A stretch of 64,000 nt of DNA from Fomitopsis serialis (Eukaryota; Basidiomycota; Agaricomycetes; Polyporales; Fomitopsidaceae), in the NCBI RefSeq assembly GCF_022376445.1, contig NW_025955018.1:62001-126000 (forward strand), read 5' to 3'. The notes under the pieces are model-generated. The model was not told where the DNA came from. It saw only the letters and a list, made by a program, of their open reading frames with translations, and searched no databases. The translations under genes were made by a program, and so were the position numbers. Positions 1 to 10,593 of the stretch are shown piece after piece. Every line of letters begins with the position of its first letter. Within the stretch, counting starts at the first letter, position 1.

Positions 1-381
1 GCTTGGACCGAAGCAACACGCGAGTTACACGGCATATTCTCCACCATCCGTAGCCGTCAGCTCGAGCACATCGAGGTTCACGTTCGAGTTTACGTCGACG
101 ACAGTATTCTCGAGTCTGAGGAGCCAAGCGCTGTTCTCGAGAAGCTCGACCTGCGGGGCCTGCACGAGGTCATGAGCCAGCCGTACTTCGACACATTGAA
201 GGATGTCGAAGTGAAGATGACGATGTGGCCTCGGACCGATCAGACCGAGTCGGATGTGGACAACATCGGTCAGAAGCTCGAGGACGTGTTTCATGGCTTG
301 CTCCGGCCATGGTCTGATCGCGGCATAGTCGACACCTCCTGCGTGTGGCGGGATGATGGGCGGAGACAGTGGTCGAGGTGA
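1..381 (+). CDS. F-box protein copy A, 3' end only
   Basis: The frame is open from base 1 and ends with TGA at 379-381, so the F-box and most of the gene lie left of the window. The 126 visible residues match the tails of the other copies: the RELHGIFSTIRSRQLEHI block, the SILESEEPSAVLEKLDLR block, then MSQPYFDTLKDVEVKM and LLRPWSDRGIV. In family members the N-terminal F-box is expected to bind Skp1 in an SCF ubiquitin ligase, with the rest recruiting substrate; that role is inferred from the family. The tail is of the RPWSDRGIV type shared with copies E, G and H, whereas B, C, D and F have QPWSARGIV. The copia element begins 45 bp after the stop, so the 3' processing signals may be displaced. 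Confidence 0.85.
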   Translation, partial: AWTEATRELHGIFSTIRSRQLEHIEVHVRVYVDDSILESEEPSAVLEKLDLRGLHEVMSQPYFDTLKDVEVKMTMWPRTDQTESDVDNIGQKLEDVFHGLLRPWSDRGIVDTSCVWRDDGRRQWSR

Positions 382-425
382 GCTCGCTCTTCACCATGAT
401 CATGCGTCGTCATCATGCTGACTTG

Positions 426-763
426 TATCGCGTATACGACGTGATGGAACGGCGGCGAGTATCGACTCGGCGCGACGCAGGTGCTTGAGGGTCGGGGCGC
501 AGACCGGAGAGCTCGGGAGGAAAACTCTAAGGTAAGCATTGGCTTTGTCTATCTACTTATACACGTACAGGTACTGATCTGATACGACGGCGTCGGACGG
601 CGCACGTCGCACACGGTAGCCTCGAGGCTACCGTCTAAGGCGGGCGATGTACAGCCGGCGATAAGCGCCGGCGCGAGCATACGACGAGGACCGCATATCG
701 GCCTCGAGTCTAAGGTGAGTTCTGTTAGTACAATTCTATCTACACGGATCTAACATTCCGACA
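426..763 (-). repeat. 3' LTR of the copia element
   Basis: 338 bp, matching 5520-5857 without any difference I could find. In element orientation it starts TGTCGGAATG and ends CGATA. The polypurine tract abuts its inner edge at 764-772. Confidence 0.95.
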
Positions 764-772
764 CTCCCCCTC
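764..772 (-). other. Polypurine tract of the copia element
   Basis: On the minus strand this reads GAGGGGGAG directly before the 3' LTR, the standard place for plus-strand DNA priming. The pol stop codon (771-773) overlaps it. Confidence 0.75.
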
Positions 773-3700
773 AAACCTTCGCCAGTCCCATCGCGGCTGC
801 GAAGTGTTTGCACTTCATCGAAGGCAAGGCCTTCGTAAGGATGTCGGCAGTCATCTCCTCCGTAGGGCAGTAGGATAGCTCGATCTTGCCCTCCGAGATC
901 ATGTACCGAATGAAATGGTACCGTATGTCAATGTGCTTCGTTCGCGCATGAAAGCGGTCGTCCTTCGCGAGTGCGATTGCCGACTGGTTGTCAGAAAGGA
1001 GAGGGATAGGTCGCTCGGGTCCACCAAAGAGTTCATGCATGAAGGAGCGAAGCCAGATGGCTTCCTTGCTCGCGTGCGTGAGCGCGACGTATTCAGCCTC
1101 GGTCGTCGAGAGCGTGACAAGCTCCTGGCGTTTCGAGGACCACGAAACCACGCCACCGTTGAGCATAAAGACGTACCCCGAAATTGCATGCCTGCCCTCC
1201 GTGCTCCCACCATCTGCATCCGAATAACCCACTACCTCGTCGTCTCCAGTCCCTCCGAGAACCAACCAGAGGTCCTTCGTACCCTTGAGGTACTGGTAAG
1301 CCCGTTTGAGAGCATTCCAGTGTGCGAGTCCCGGGTTCTGCAAGTACTGGCAGATTTGCCCGACTGTCGCAGCGAGATCGGGTCGAGTCGCGACGACGAG
1401 CCACATAAGCGCACCGGCGGCTTCGCGGTAGGGTTTGTTTCGCATGAGTGCGAAATCTTCGGGAGTGACGGGCGACTGGTCCTTCGACAGGCGTGTGTGT
1501 GTGTCCATCGGCTGAGAGAGCGGCTTTGCGTCAGCGAACCCATATCGGTCAAGTATGGACTCGATGTATGCGCGCTGGGATAAGGCGATCGTGCGACGTG
1601 CCCAGTCACGCTTGATCTCGATGCCGAGTAGCCAGTGAAGTTCGCCGTTGTCGGTGATGTCGAGTTTCGAGCTGATTTCAGCCTTGAGACGGACCAGATT
1701 CGCAAGCAGTGAGCATACAAGTGTCATGTCGTCGACGTGAACGAAGATGATGTCGATGTTGCCGTCTGGATGGCGGCGGACGAAAACGGCGTGATCATGC
1801 TCGATGCGGACGAACTTGAAGCCTAAGAGAGTTGCTTTGAGGACTTCATACCAGCGACGACCGGCTTGCTTCAGTCCGTAGATTGGGACACGTGCTCGGA
1901 TCAGCTGGCCAGGCTTCAGGCCATCGAGCTTGATGAAGGGCGGTGGACGGAGGTAGATGCGCTCATCGTCATTGAGCTTGCCATAGAGGTATGCACTCTT
2001 GACGTCGATCTGGTGGGTGTGCCAACCCTTGCGAGCAGCCATGGTGAGGATAGCGCGGACAGAGGTCAGCTTACAGACAGCTGCGAAGGTCTCGTCGGAG
2101 TAATAGTCGATGCCGTCGACCTGGGTGTAACCCTGAGCCACGAGACGAGCACGGTAGGAGTTGATGCGATTCTGCGCGTCTCGCTTCGTGCGGTAGACCC
2201 ACTTCGTGCCGACTTCATTGATATCTGTCATGTCGTCTGGCGGATCCTCAAAGACCCAGCTGTTGCGAGAGATGAGTCGACGAATCTCGTCGTACATGGC
2301 CTCGAGCCACTTCGGCCAATCAGGCCGGCGTCTCGCTTCAGCGACAGTGCGCGGATCGAATCCGAGAGCTTCAGACGTAGCAGCCTCGACGAAGTATGCG
2401 ATGAACTCCTCAGAAGGGAAACTTCCAGGTTCAGGAAAGGGTGGTGCATCAGCGACAGAGCTTACAGCTCGTCCTTCTAAGATGTCGCGAGCCTTCGCAC
2501 TCGGTGTGCGCTTGCGCTTTCCAGTGACAATGTCGGGATGAACTGGCTCGTAGATTTCGCCAGGCTCAAGAGAAGGTTCTGGCTCGAAGATGTCTGTGTC
2601 GTGCTCAGGACTCGGAGAAGGGTCCCGGTGAGCACGCTTCGCAGGAGGCTCTGCCGCGTCGTCATCATTGATAGGTCCAATATCAACATCCAGCTCCCCC
2701 TCGACGCGCGGAGACTCTGAGCTGAAAACAACATCGCGCTCGACACTGATCTTGCGCTCCTCAGGCCAATAGACACGGTGACCGTTGGACGTGGGATCGA
2801 GCCCGAGCCAACGAGCAGGTTGACCGCGTGCGTCGAGCTTCGAGGGTGCATCAACACGGACATAGACGATGCAACCCCATGGGTGCATGTTGGAGACGTC
2901 AGGTGGATGCCCGTAACGAACTTCATAAGGCGACTTTCCACTGAGAGCACGCCGAGGCGTCCGGTTGTAGACATAGGTGCAGTATCGTAAGGCTTCACCC
3001 CAGAGCCATTTCGGCAGGCCTGACGAGATGAGACAGGCTCGTATGCCATTCAGGATAGTCCCATGAACGCGCTCGGCAACACCATTGTGCTGTGGTGTGT
3101 CATGGACAGTGAGCTTCCGCATTGTGCCATTTCGCTCGAGGTAGACAGAGAAGTCGTTGGATAAGAATTCGCCACCGCGGTCGGATTGGGCGACCTTTCG
3201 GGAGTAGCCGAGCTGAGTGGTGAGGCGAGAGTCGTAGGCAACATACTTCGCAAAAGCTTCACTCTTCATATGCAGCAAGGGTGTGTCTAGCCAGCGGCCA
3301 TGGTCATCAACGAGGGTGAGGAAATAGCGACAGCGGTCAATCGTCATGACGGACGCAGGCCCCCAAGTGTCCATATGGACGTGGTCGCCGAAACGTTCAG
3401 CTCGCGGCGACTCGCGCAAAGGCGCAATCACAGCACGACGAGCCTTCGCTTGCAGGCAAGTCGGGCACTCGGGCTTGTTATAGTCCGTGACGACAATCCC
3501 ATTGATACGACCCGACTTCGCCATCTGCTCAAGATATCCGTAATTTACGTGGGCCAGCGACTGGTGAAGATCGGCAAGGGACATGCGTCGAAGCGGGGTG
3601 GAGGCAGCGTTGGCGTCGGCGGGTGGGGGGTGATAAACACGGTAGAGGTTGTTCTCGCGGGGGATGACACCGATGATATCGTAGTTCTTATTGCATATGG

Positions 3701-3791
3701 TGAGTTCGCCCTTTTCGCCTGACCAATAGTAACCTTCGCTGTCGAGACAGCCCAGCGAGATCAAGGTCGCATGCATCCCAGGAGCATACAA
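771..3791 (-). CDS. Copia pol: integrase, reverse transcriptase, RNase H
   Basis: About 1006 residues. The start reads YAPGMHATLISLGCL, the region that normally follows the protease in copia polyproteins. Next comes the integrase zinc finger (HQSLAHVNYGYLEQM then CPTCLQAK) and the integrase core with DTWGP, SDRGGEF and NGVAERVHGTI carrying the D, D and E residues. The reverse transcriptase begins near WLEAMYDEI and has the active-site HVDDMT. RNase H at the C-terminus has GYSDADGGS, TEAEYVA and DNQSAIA, ending in the copia-type TKHIDIRYHFIR. No internal stop is present. It is shifted +1 relative to gag and has no ATG at its open end, so expression needs either frameshifting from gag or the element is disabled at this junction. 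Confidence 0.92.
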   Translation of the reverse strand: MYAPGMHATLISLGCLDSEGYYWSGEKGELTICNKNYDIIGVIPRENNLYRVYHPPPADANAASTPLRRMSLADLHQSLAHVNYGYLEQMAKSGRINGIVVTDYNKPECPTCLQAKARRAVIAPLRESPRAERFGDHVHMDTWGPASVMTIDRCRYFLTLVDDHGRWLDTPLLHMKSEAFAKYVAYDSRLTTQLGYSRKVAQSDRGGEFLSNDFSVYLERNGTMRKLTVHDTPQHNGVAERVHGTILNGIRACLISSGLPKWLWGEALRYCTYVYNRTPRRALSGKSPYEVRYGHPPDVSNMHPWGCIVYVRVDAPSKLDARGQPARWLGLDPTSNGHRVYWPEERKISVERDVVFSSESPRVEGELDVDIGPINDDDAAEPPAKRAHRDPSPSPEHDTDIFEPEPSLEPGEIYEPVHPDIVTGKRKRTPSAKARDILEGRAVSSVADAPPFPEPGSFPSEEFIAYFVEAATSEALGFDPRTVAEARRRPDWPKWLEAMYDEIRRLISRNSWVFEDPPDDMTDINEVGTKWVYRTKRDAQNRINSYRARLVAQGYTQVDGIDYYSDETFAAVCKLTSVRAILTMAARKGWHTHQIDVKSAYLYGKLNDDERIYLRPPPFIKLDGLKPGQLIRARVPIYGLKQAGRRWYEVLKATLLGFKFVRIEHDHAVFVRRHPDGNIDIIFVHVDDMTLVCSLLANLVRLKAEISSKLDITDNGELHWLLGIEIKRDWARRTIALSQRAYIESILDRYGFADAKPLSQPMDTHTRLSKDQSPVTPEDFALMRNKPYREAAGALMWLVVATRPDLAATVGQICQYLQNPGLAHWNALKRAYQYLKGTKDLWLVLGGTGDDEVVGYSDADGGSTEGRHAISGYVFMLNGGVVSWSSKRQELVTLSTTEAEYVALTHASKEAIWLRSFMHELFGGPERPIPLLSDNQSAIALAKDDRFHARTKHIDIRYHFIRYMISEGKIELSYCPTEEMTADILTKALPSMKCKHFAAAMGLAKV

Positions 3792-5448
3792 GACATTTCG
3801 CAGCTTGGGCCATATGCACAGCGCGAGTGAGACTCTCGTCCTCCGTGTACTTCCAGGTCTGGCGAATCAGCATGTCGCCTTCGCCTGTCGCATGGAAGAC
3901 TTGCGAGTTCGCAGCACGGATAGGGTGCGGGGTGATGGAGCGGAAGTTGACAAGGCGGTCTCGGTGTGGGGTCATATGGCGAGAGGCTCCAGAGTCGTAG
4001 ATGTCAACGCGGAGACCCGAGTCAACAGCACCCGAGTCGTCAGCAGCAGCAGCGACGGCAGGAATGGGCGAGAAAGCAGAAAGCTCGCACTGCTCCGCCA
4101 ATTCGGAACAGTCTATCTCGACTCGCTCAAACGCGCCAGGGGCAACCTCATCCGAGATCGCGCTCCACACCTCCTCGATGAAGGCGGACTGAGCCTCCGA
4201 GGCCATTGCAACATTCGGCGTAGCAGCCTTGTCGGCCGAGGACCCAGAAGCCTGCGCTGTCGACGCGCTCTCCTTTGGCTTCGCAGGTCGACGCTGGCTC
4301 GACGCGCTCGGACAGACATTCGCGCGGTGGCCCTTGCCTCCGCACTTGAAGCACGTCACGTCCTTGTCCGAGGACGCTGGCAACGTATCCTGCGACTTCC
4401 CGGAGGCTCCCCCACGCCCACGTCCTCGACCACGACCTCCGGATCTACCACGTCCGGATCCGCGGTTCCCTCCACCACGGCTCGTTGACGCAGTCATCGC
4501 GGTCTCGGATCGCTCGCCAGCCTTCGGCTTTTGAAGGTTGCGGGTATCCGCCTCGGAGCGTAACGCGGCAATGATCTCGCTCGCAGTCACGACGCGCGGG
4601 GTCTGGCCAGTGGAGAGGGTCGAGTTAAAAAGGGTCACAGCTGTGTTGAGCGCAGTGACGATGTGAGAAAAGGAACGGGGAATGGAGGTGGTAATGGCAT
4701 TGATGTACGTCTTCTCCTCAATTGTCGTGCCCATTTCGCCGAGCTCCTTCCGAAGCTGAGCGAGCTTGTCTAGGTGCTGCCGGACCTTTCGCTCGTCCGT
4801 GCACTTCAACGAGAAAAGACGCGCCTCGGTCCAGGCCTCGTGAGCAGCAGTGTACTGCCCAAACTCCTTGTCGAGGTCGGTGAGTATCGAAGCGACAGTG
4901 GTGTTGTCGTCGTATTTGACGAAGATCGCGTCCGGTAGCTTCTGCGTAATCGCGTTGCGCATCTGCGCGTGAAGCTTCGCGCTGTCGTCATCAGGCGCCG
5001 CGGTCAAGAGGTCGTCGCCATCGCAAGCACTCGCAGCAACACGTACACGCCGAATCCACAGGCGGTAGTTCTGTCCGTCAGCAGCAAGCTTCGGGACCTC
5101 CGAGAACTCTTTCGCAACGGTCGTAGACATCGCGCGACACTGGACTCGGATGGATGGTGGGGGGCTGGGTGGTGGCGAGGGCGAAGCCGAGGGTTCGGAA
5201 GGTTGAGGTTGGACAGGGGCAGGGGATGGCTCGCGGATAGAGGATGGAGAGCTCGGAGACGAACCAGAGGTGAGTTCTTCGTCCGAGTCGTCGTCGTCTG
5301 GGAAGGGTAGATCGCGGCGATCGTACGGAGGGAGGTCGTCGAGCTCGGAAACGGTGTGTCCGGTTTGCTGAAGGTAGGCGCGAGTGGCTCGACGAACGGT
5401 GGTGACTAATGGAACGGTCTGCGGGTAGGCGAGGAACTTTGCTGGCAT
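3688..5448 (-). CDS. Copia gag with protease
   Basis: Starts at ATG 5448 and gives 586 residues. The N-terminal part is a Pro/Ser-rich stretch, followed by the copia-type capsid domain (AADGQNYRLWIRRV, later FGQYTAAHEAWTEARLFSLK). An Arg/Gly-rich segment precedes a CCHC zinc knuckle (CFKCGGKGHRANVCP). The protease motif YDSGASRHMT, with its catalytic Asp, follows near residue 480. The last 50 or so residues are out of frame with the normal continuation, because the expected LRNVLYAPGM appears in the +1 frame. Gag and pol overlap over roughly 3688-3866. Confidence 0.9.
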   Translation of the reverse strand: MPAKFLAYPQTVPLVTTVRRATRAYLQQTGHTVSELDDLPPYDRRDLPFPDDDDSDEELTSGSSPSSPSSIREPSPAPVQPQPSEPSASPSPPPSPPPSIRVQCRAMSTTVAKEFSEVPKLAADGQNYRLWIRRVRVAASACDGDDLLTAAPDDDSAKLHAQMRNAITQKLPDAIFVKYDDNTTVASILTDLDKEFGQYTAAHEAWTEARLFSLKCTDERKVRQHLDKLAQLRKELGEMGTTIEEKTYINAITTSIPRSFSHIVTALNTAVTLFNSTLSTGQTPRVVTASEIIAALRSEADTRNLQKPKAGERSETAMTASTSRGGGNRGSGRGRSGGRGRGRGRGGASGKSQDTLPASSDKDVTCFKCGGKGHRANVCPSASSQRRPAKPKESASTAQASGSSADKAATPNVAMASEAQSAFIEEVWSAISDEVAPGAFERVEIDCSELAEQCELSAFSPIPAVAAAADDSGAVDSGLRVDIYDSGASRHMTPHRDRLVNFRSITPHPIRAANSQVFHATGEGDMLIRQTWKYTEDESLTRAVHMAQAAKCLVCSWDACDLDLAGLSRQRRLLLVRRKGRTHHMQ

Positions 5449-5502
5449 ACAGGGGTCCGAAAATGGGACAAAAAGCGCACGAAGATAGACCCTAAGCTCG
5501 AA

Positions 5503-5519
5503 GAGCGGGGCTCATAACC
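5503..5519 (-). other. Primer binding site for an initiator-tRNA fragment
   Basis: Just inside the 5' LTR the minus strand reads GGTTATGAGCCCCGCTC. Its complement, GGGGCTCATAACC, is the anticodon stem-loop of initiator tRNA-Met including the CAU anticodon. Priming from an internal tRNA-Met half-molecule is established for Drosophila copia and relatives; its use here is inferred from position and match. Confidence 0.8.
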
Positions 5520-5857
5520 TATCGCGTATACGACGTGATGGAACGGCGGCGAGTATCGACTCGGCGCGACGCAGGTGCTTGAGGGTCGGGGCGCAGACCG
5601 GAGAGCTCGGGAGGAAAACTCTAAGGTAAGCATTGGCTTTGTCTATCTACTTATACACGTACAGGTACTGATCTGATACGACGGCGTCGGACGGCGCACG
5701 TCGCACACGGTAGCCTCGAGGCTACCGTCTAAGGCGGGCGATGTACAGCCGGCGATAAGCGCCGGCGCGAGCATACGACGAGGACCGCATATCGGCCTCG
5801 AGTCTAAGGTGAGTTCTGTTAGTACAATTCTATCTACACGGATCTAACATTCCGACA
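5520..5857 (-). repeat. 5' LTR of the copia element
   Basis: Matches 426-763 over 338 bp. It is followed by the second ACTTG target duplication at 5858-5862. Confidence 0.95.
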
Positions 5858-5862
5858 ACTTG

Positions 5863-8830
5863 GCCTTGCCTCAAGCCTTCCTCGTCGGCAACAATGGAGC
5901 GGTGAGCCAGGGTCGCCGGCGACACAGGCATCCTCAGAGTGAATGGGAACGAGAGGCTGTCCCTATCTGGCTCCCGCGATGTTGTCGGATTAGGGTGCGA
6001 GAGTGCTATCCACTCGGTCACCGTGGGCAAACGAGTCGAAGGGACGAGGGACATGGTCAAGACTCAATGTTGTTGGTCTCAACTGTGTTCATTCTCGATT
6101 GACAGTAGACGAAAGACTTCGTCTCTGGACGTACGATACGTTTGTATCTTGGATATAAATCGTCGGGTACTGAGAGCGAACGGTCTACTTTACGCTTTCC
6201 GACTCGGAAACATTTTCGGGCTACTAAAATGAAACATGGTGTAGCTGATTATATTCACGATGAATATGTATGTGACATCTACACCTTGTACTATTGGATA
6301 TGGAGGGTCTCTTTGAAGTCGCAGTGTGACGGGAGGGAGTTAGTACCGAGAACAGGCCCTTCCCGCCGCGTTAGCAGACCTCTGTGCTGATCTGGGGATG
6401 CGCTGAACTAGTCCCTTCTCGCTCGAACTGAGATGGACCCGCTCGCGAACAGGAGCCGACGACAGAAGCCAGGTAGCCGCGGCATGAGCCTAGCAGCGGT
6501 AGACACAGGCCCGTCGACTTTGTCACCTGTGAGTGTAAGTTCATTGTCAGTGCGCCGTACAGGTTCCGGAGCATCGATAACTCTCGCCTGGTTGGACAGC
6601 GACGAGCGTGTGCGACACGAAACCACCACACACGACAGGTTCTGATCCTCACCAGAATAGACGTCGCATGGCGAGCATTGGATGCTAGCGGTGCGCACAG
6701 GCGGTTTCACTGTCCGATGAGACACCTAGCAACACAGCGGAGGGTCCTCGGCGGAGCAAGCGGATAAGTACTCCTGCATAACAAAGATCGGACGGAGGTT
6801 GGTCTTGATGGCCTTCCGTAGACGTGGGGAGTTGCTCGATGAGCAGATTGTCGTCTGCCGTGAGGTGTAGCGCGAACTTCGAGTCGAACGAGAAGTCGGG
6901 CTGAGCCGCCCTTGGGGATGAAGAGGACGGGTCTGGCTCGGAGGCTTGGATCAGCAGTAACGGAAGACCACCGAGAGAGGAGGGGAGGAACGACCATGGT
7001 GTCAGACGCATACCAGATCGTCTTGAATCTGTCGTACGGTGCCGAAGGTGAGACTGGTACTGTTTGGCAGGGTCGGCCTTGTCAAGCTACGGACTGAGGG
7101 TCACTCCGTGGGTCGACTGTGGGCCACGTACAATTGCCACCCTCGAGCTCTGGCAGTAGCCGATCGACGCGCTCAAAAGGCATATGTCGATAGGCCACGC
7201 ACTCCATCAGTTCTACTAATTCGATATCGCGACCGGCGTGTTCATTGAACTGCAAGATCGATTCTGTGAGATTCGAAGTCCGGATAGGTATACTCGTCTT
7301 ACCTTGGACAAATCGCGACGTCGTTCCTCAATCAGTCCTTCGTAGATGTTTGGTGACGTCGAAGAGAGGCACTGAGCTACGATGTTGGTCCTTCCGAGCG
7401 CAAACAAACGTTGGTTAGTCGTGACCGTTGTGCGCCGAGTAAGGGGTTTCCCAGGTTGAGAAATGTGTTCTAGCGGTGCAACAGAAAGTAAGGTAATCCT
7501 TGCCTGGAGTACTACAAAATAGCCGCGATAGAGTGGCGATCGACATCCTATCCATGGAAGGGTTAACATCGTAACATGTTGGAACTTGTTGCGTGCCGAA
7601 CTTCGTCTCTATGTGTTGGTCGACGTCAAGAACTTACTCACCCGACACGCATTCCCTTGCGTCTTACTCCTGTCGTCTCTCTCGCACGTCTACTGCATGC
7701 TCCCAGTATCCAGCGTCACGTCCTCCCGGGAGAGGTAGTCGGCGGTCACATAGCGTCTTCTCGAGAACGCAGTCTACGTTTCGCGACGTATAGCTAGCCT
7801 AATAGTGCCAGAACGTGTGAGGTTTGTAACACAGACGTATTGACTGAGGGACGAGTGAAGGAGCTCTGCTTACCGAGAATGAGACTCGTCGCCGATAGAG
7901 ACGAGCGACGCGATTGTGGCTGATCATGAGGCGAGACAGGGAACCGTCAGAGAAAGCTCGGCGAGGCTGCTCTGGTGCAGTGTCTTCTTGTTGCAGAACG
8001 CAGACGGTTCTTTTCGAGTACGAAATACAAGGCCGTATAAAGCGCGTGGCACAGATGCGATCACTGAGATAGGAGTTGAGGAGACCACTGGAGGGAGCTT
8101 GGGGAGGAATAGTTCTGTCTGGAGGTACAGTATGTAGCGTACGCGAGCTGAGTTCTGCAGCCGATGGACATTCGCTAACTCAGAGTGTGGTGAGAATCCA
8201 TCCAAGAGAGGGTGCAGTTTTCTCGAGGGCTTGCGCAATGAGAAGAGGAAGGAAGAGGATCATATGCCAGAGACACAAGAACTGGACGAGATGAAGGTCG
8301 AATACAGGGTGGCATGTGGCGGAGACTCGGCGCCCGGCCGTCCCCGGTGGCGTCGCCGCCTCGCTCGATGCTCTGGACGTCGACCAAGACGTCGACCATG
8401 GCATTACGACCGACCTCCTTCTGCGTCACAGGTTGTTCTTGGGCTGTTCTCCTCCTCTCTTGCAAATGGGCCGACATTCGTGCATCTCAGAACGCTTGTG
8501 TCGTCTCCAAGTGCACAAGAGGTCAGCCGTGTGAGGACACAGGTTCGTGTCTGCCCGTCTGCCAGTTACAGCCCATCGCGCAAGCAGCTAACGCATTCAT
8601 TAGCTTTCTCCATGTCTGTCAACGCTGTCGCACGCAGTAGATTCCAGAGAGGGTGTTGTATGGTCCTATCGATCATCTGTTGCGGTCTTGTTCTGCGTGA
8701 GGCCCTCGCCCTCGTCAGTACGGGACGAATAGGCCGACCTTGAGTAACGCGGCAGCGTTAGACTGTGGTAAGTATTCGCGCTTGATATTCTGATACACAC
8801 TGCGGACAACCCGGATTGTGCGAGGCGCTT
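5863..8830. other. Downstream flank of F-box unit A, no gene seen
   Basis: No open frame here resembles a protein I recognise. Several stretches are diverged versions of the DNA that follows the other F-box genes. Near 7370-7400 there is text like the GCTACGATGTTGG and GAGTGCGAACAG of 14640-14670. Near 7985-8010 there is a version of the CAGAACGCAGACG text of 39210-39225. The stretch near 8335-8400 resembles 39590-39650. The region is therefore read as the tail of unit A. Confidence 0.5.
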
Positions 8831-9073
8831 ACATGGGCCTAACATTGCAAGAGCGTGTATATTAGTAAGCCACTAAGTGAAAATCCCTAACATGGGAAGT
8901 ACATGCCTAGAACATGACGCGATTTCGGAACATAGGAAGAACATAGCACTTACATTCCCGATTTTGGGAACATTCGAAATGTTAGCCCGAACAAAGGAAT
9001 ACCATTCCCTATGTTACGAGCTCCGACTTAGAGCCGTAAAAATATACACGCCCTTACAATGTAAGTACCATGT
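8831..9073. mobile_element. Small MITE-like element
   Basis: About 243 bp with imperfect inverted ends of about 35 bp. The left end starts ACATGGGCCTAACATTGCAA and continues to GAGCGTGTATATT. The right end, reversed, starts ACATGGTACTTACATTGTAA and continues to GGGCGTGTATATT. It is more AT-rich than its surroundings and has no coding capacity. Short copies of GGAACAT and its complement recur inside. The flanks GAGGCGCTT (8822-8830) and GAGCGCTT (9074-9081) resemble an 8-9 bp target duplication with one indel, as in hAT or Mutator derivatives. The superfamily is not settled. Confidence 0.65.
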
Positions 9074-9081
9074 GAGCGCTT

Positions 9082-10593
9082 CGCACAACGCGGTTCGTCC
9101 GCAGTGACATCTCGCTGGCCCTGAATTGCACCAGCCAGCTTCGATCACAACCTTGAGAAACTGAGGTACAAGTACTACCTCTCGCACTCGGTCACGCAGT
9201 ATACGGTGAGCGAAGCTTTGAACGGATTCACTCTATCCTTCTGTGCGTCCCGACTCCACTCGAGAAATGTTGCCTTCTCTTTCTGTTACATTGTTAGGTG
9301 TGGATCGCCGCACACTGAGTATCATCTCGCGCCTGCGGCCGATCGTCCGTCTGCACCATATTGTCACGCGCGCCGAGGCCTATGGGACTCGAGCGTGACT
9401 AAATGGAAACCCCTCCTCCTCCTCCTCCCCAGTATCTTGCGCCGAACTAGAGTCAACAGCCTCGAGGGGAACTCGCGGCCCCGTGACTAGGGTCTATGGT
9501 CGACTTGTAGTGTCCGCACGAACTCGTGAACAGCCGGTCTTCAGCACGAAGACAGGAAGTGGAAAGGAGTGACGTCCGTCGGTGTCCCGTTCTTAGCAGT
9601 GTGTTAGTTCTTCCTATGCGCAGACGTGCCTTACATCGTGTCGAAACAGGCTACCAATCGGCAAGGCGTGGACGGAGCGTCACTATGCTCATGGCAACGC
9701 AACAGAGCTCACCACTCAACATGAGTCGTCGTAACCCTGTGCCTCGCCGACGAACGTCACACTGAAACGGGAAATCGCGGATGCGTACTCCGATTTGGCC
9801 ACGCTCGAAGACTGCCATCCGCGCTCGTATACGGCACCCGCCCGTACGTACCAGCCAATGAAATCGGACCTGCGTGTTCTTTCGAACCAGCGCCCTTCGC
9901 TGTATGCGTCTTTTGTTCTGGCGTAGTGCCTTGTCTGATTAACGTGTCTCTAGGCACATCCCCCAGACCTGTCGTCGTGCCCAGAGACGCGCAGACACTG
10001 AGACAGCGCCGCTCGCTCGCTTGAACCTCCATGCCAACTCCTAGGACTAGAAGGGCGGACGCGGGACCGGCTCCCAAGAGAACCAAGTTGCGTCTCGCCG
10101 ACCTCGTACCACGCTCCCATGCCACCAGCAAATGTACCATCGCCTAACGACATTGGAGTCACTCCTTCGGCTCCTCCCCGATCTGCCGCTTCCCATTGAA
10201 CACGTTCTCAAGGCGATACTGTATCGCGTGTCCACACTGCGGCCCGTCGTTACGTCTAGCGTCAAGCCGTGCTACTCATGGCATGTCAGGGCGTATGTAT
10301 GGTTATGCGATTTCTCCGCGGCACTCATGCTCCCTTTCCGCAGTCCTGCAAGCCAATGCCGTACCCCGCGACGCTCACGGCTCTGTCGGCGACCCCAATC
10401 TCCGGACGGGCGGGAAGACGAGGGACAGTTGTACGGGCGTCCGGTGAGTGCTTGCAGAGAGGTCTTCGCGGTAACGACCGCTTACGTCGATCTTGCAGCA
10501 CGGGGAGGTGCCGCAGGACGAGACAGCAAGGCCGCCGCTGCGAGTTGGCTGTGGGCCAACAGAGTCCCTGGATGGGCGCCTCGAAGAACGCAG
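9082..10593. other. Inter-unit spacer, no gene seen
   Basis: No convincing gene. The stretch 10250-10530 (GACGGGCGGGAAGACGAGG, then TACGTCGATCTTGCAGC) has a relative at 40805-40965 in the same position before copy D, so it belongs to the repeated unit. A CTC microsatellite lies near 9413-9430. Confidence 0.5.

Larger units (their letters stand above)
426..5857 (-). mobile_element. Complete Ty1/copia LTR retrotransposon
   Basis: The 5432-bp element is read on the minus strand. Two 338-bp LTRs (426-763 and 5520-5857) look identical base for base, and the target duplication ACTTG is present at 421-425 and 5858-5862. The LTR reads TGTCGGAATG...CGATA in element orientation. Order is 5' LTR, tRNA primer site, gag with protease, integrase, reverse transcriptase and RNase H, polypurine tract, 3' LTR; integrase before reverse transcriptase defines the copia (Pseudoviridae) type. 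Identical LTRs and a perfect duplication imply a recent insertion. The coding part is in two overlapping frames rather than one. Confidence 0.96.

Noticed and set aside
2206..4534. Long plus-strand open frames across the copia element
   Set aside because: They are shadows of the minus-strand gag and pol genes.
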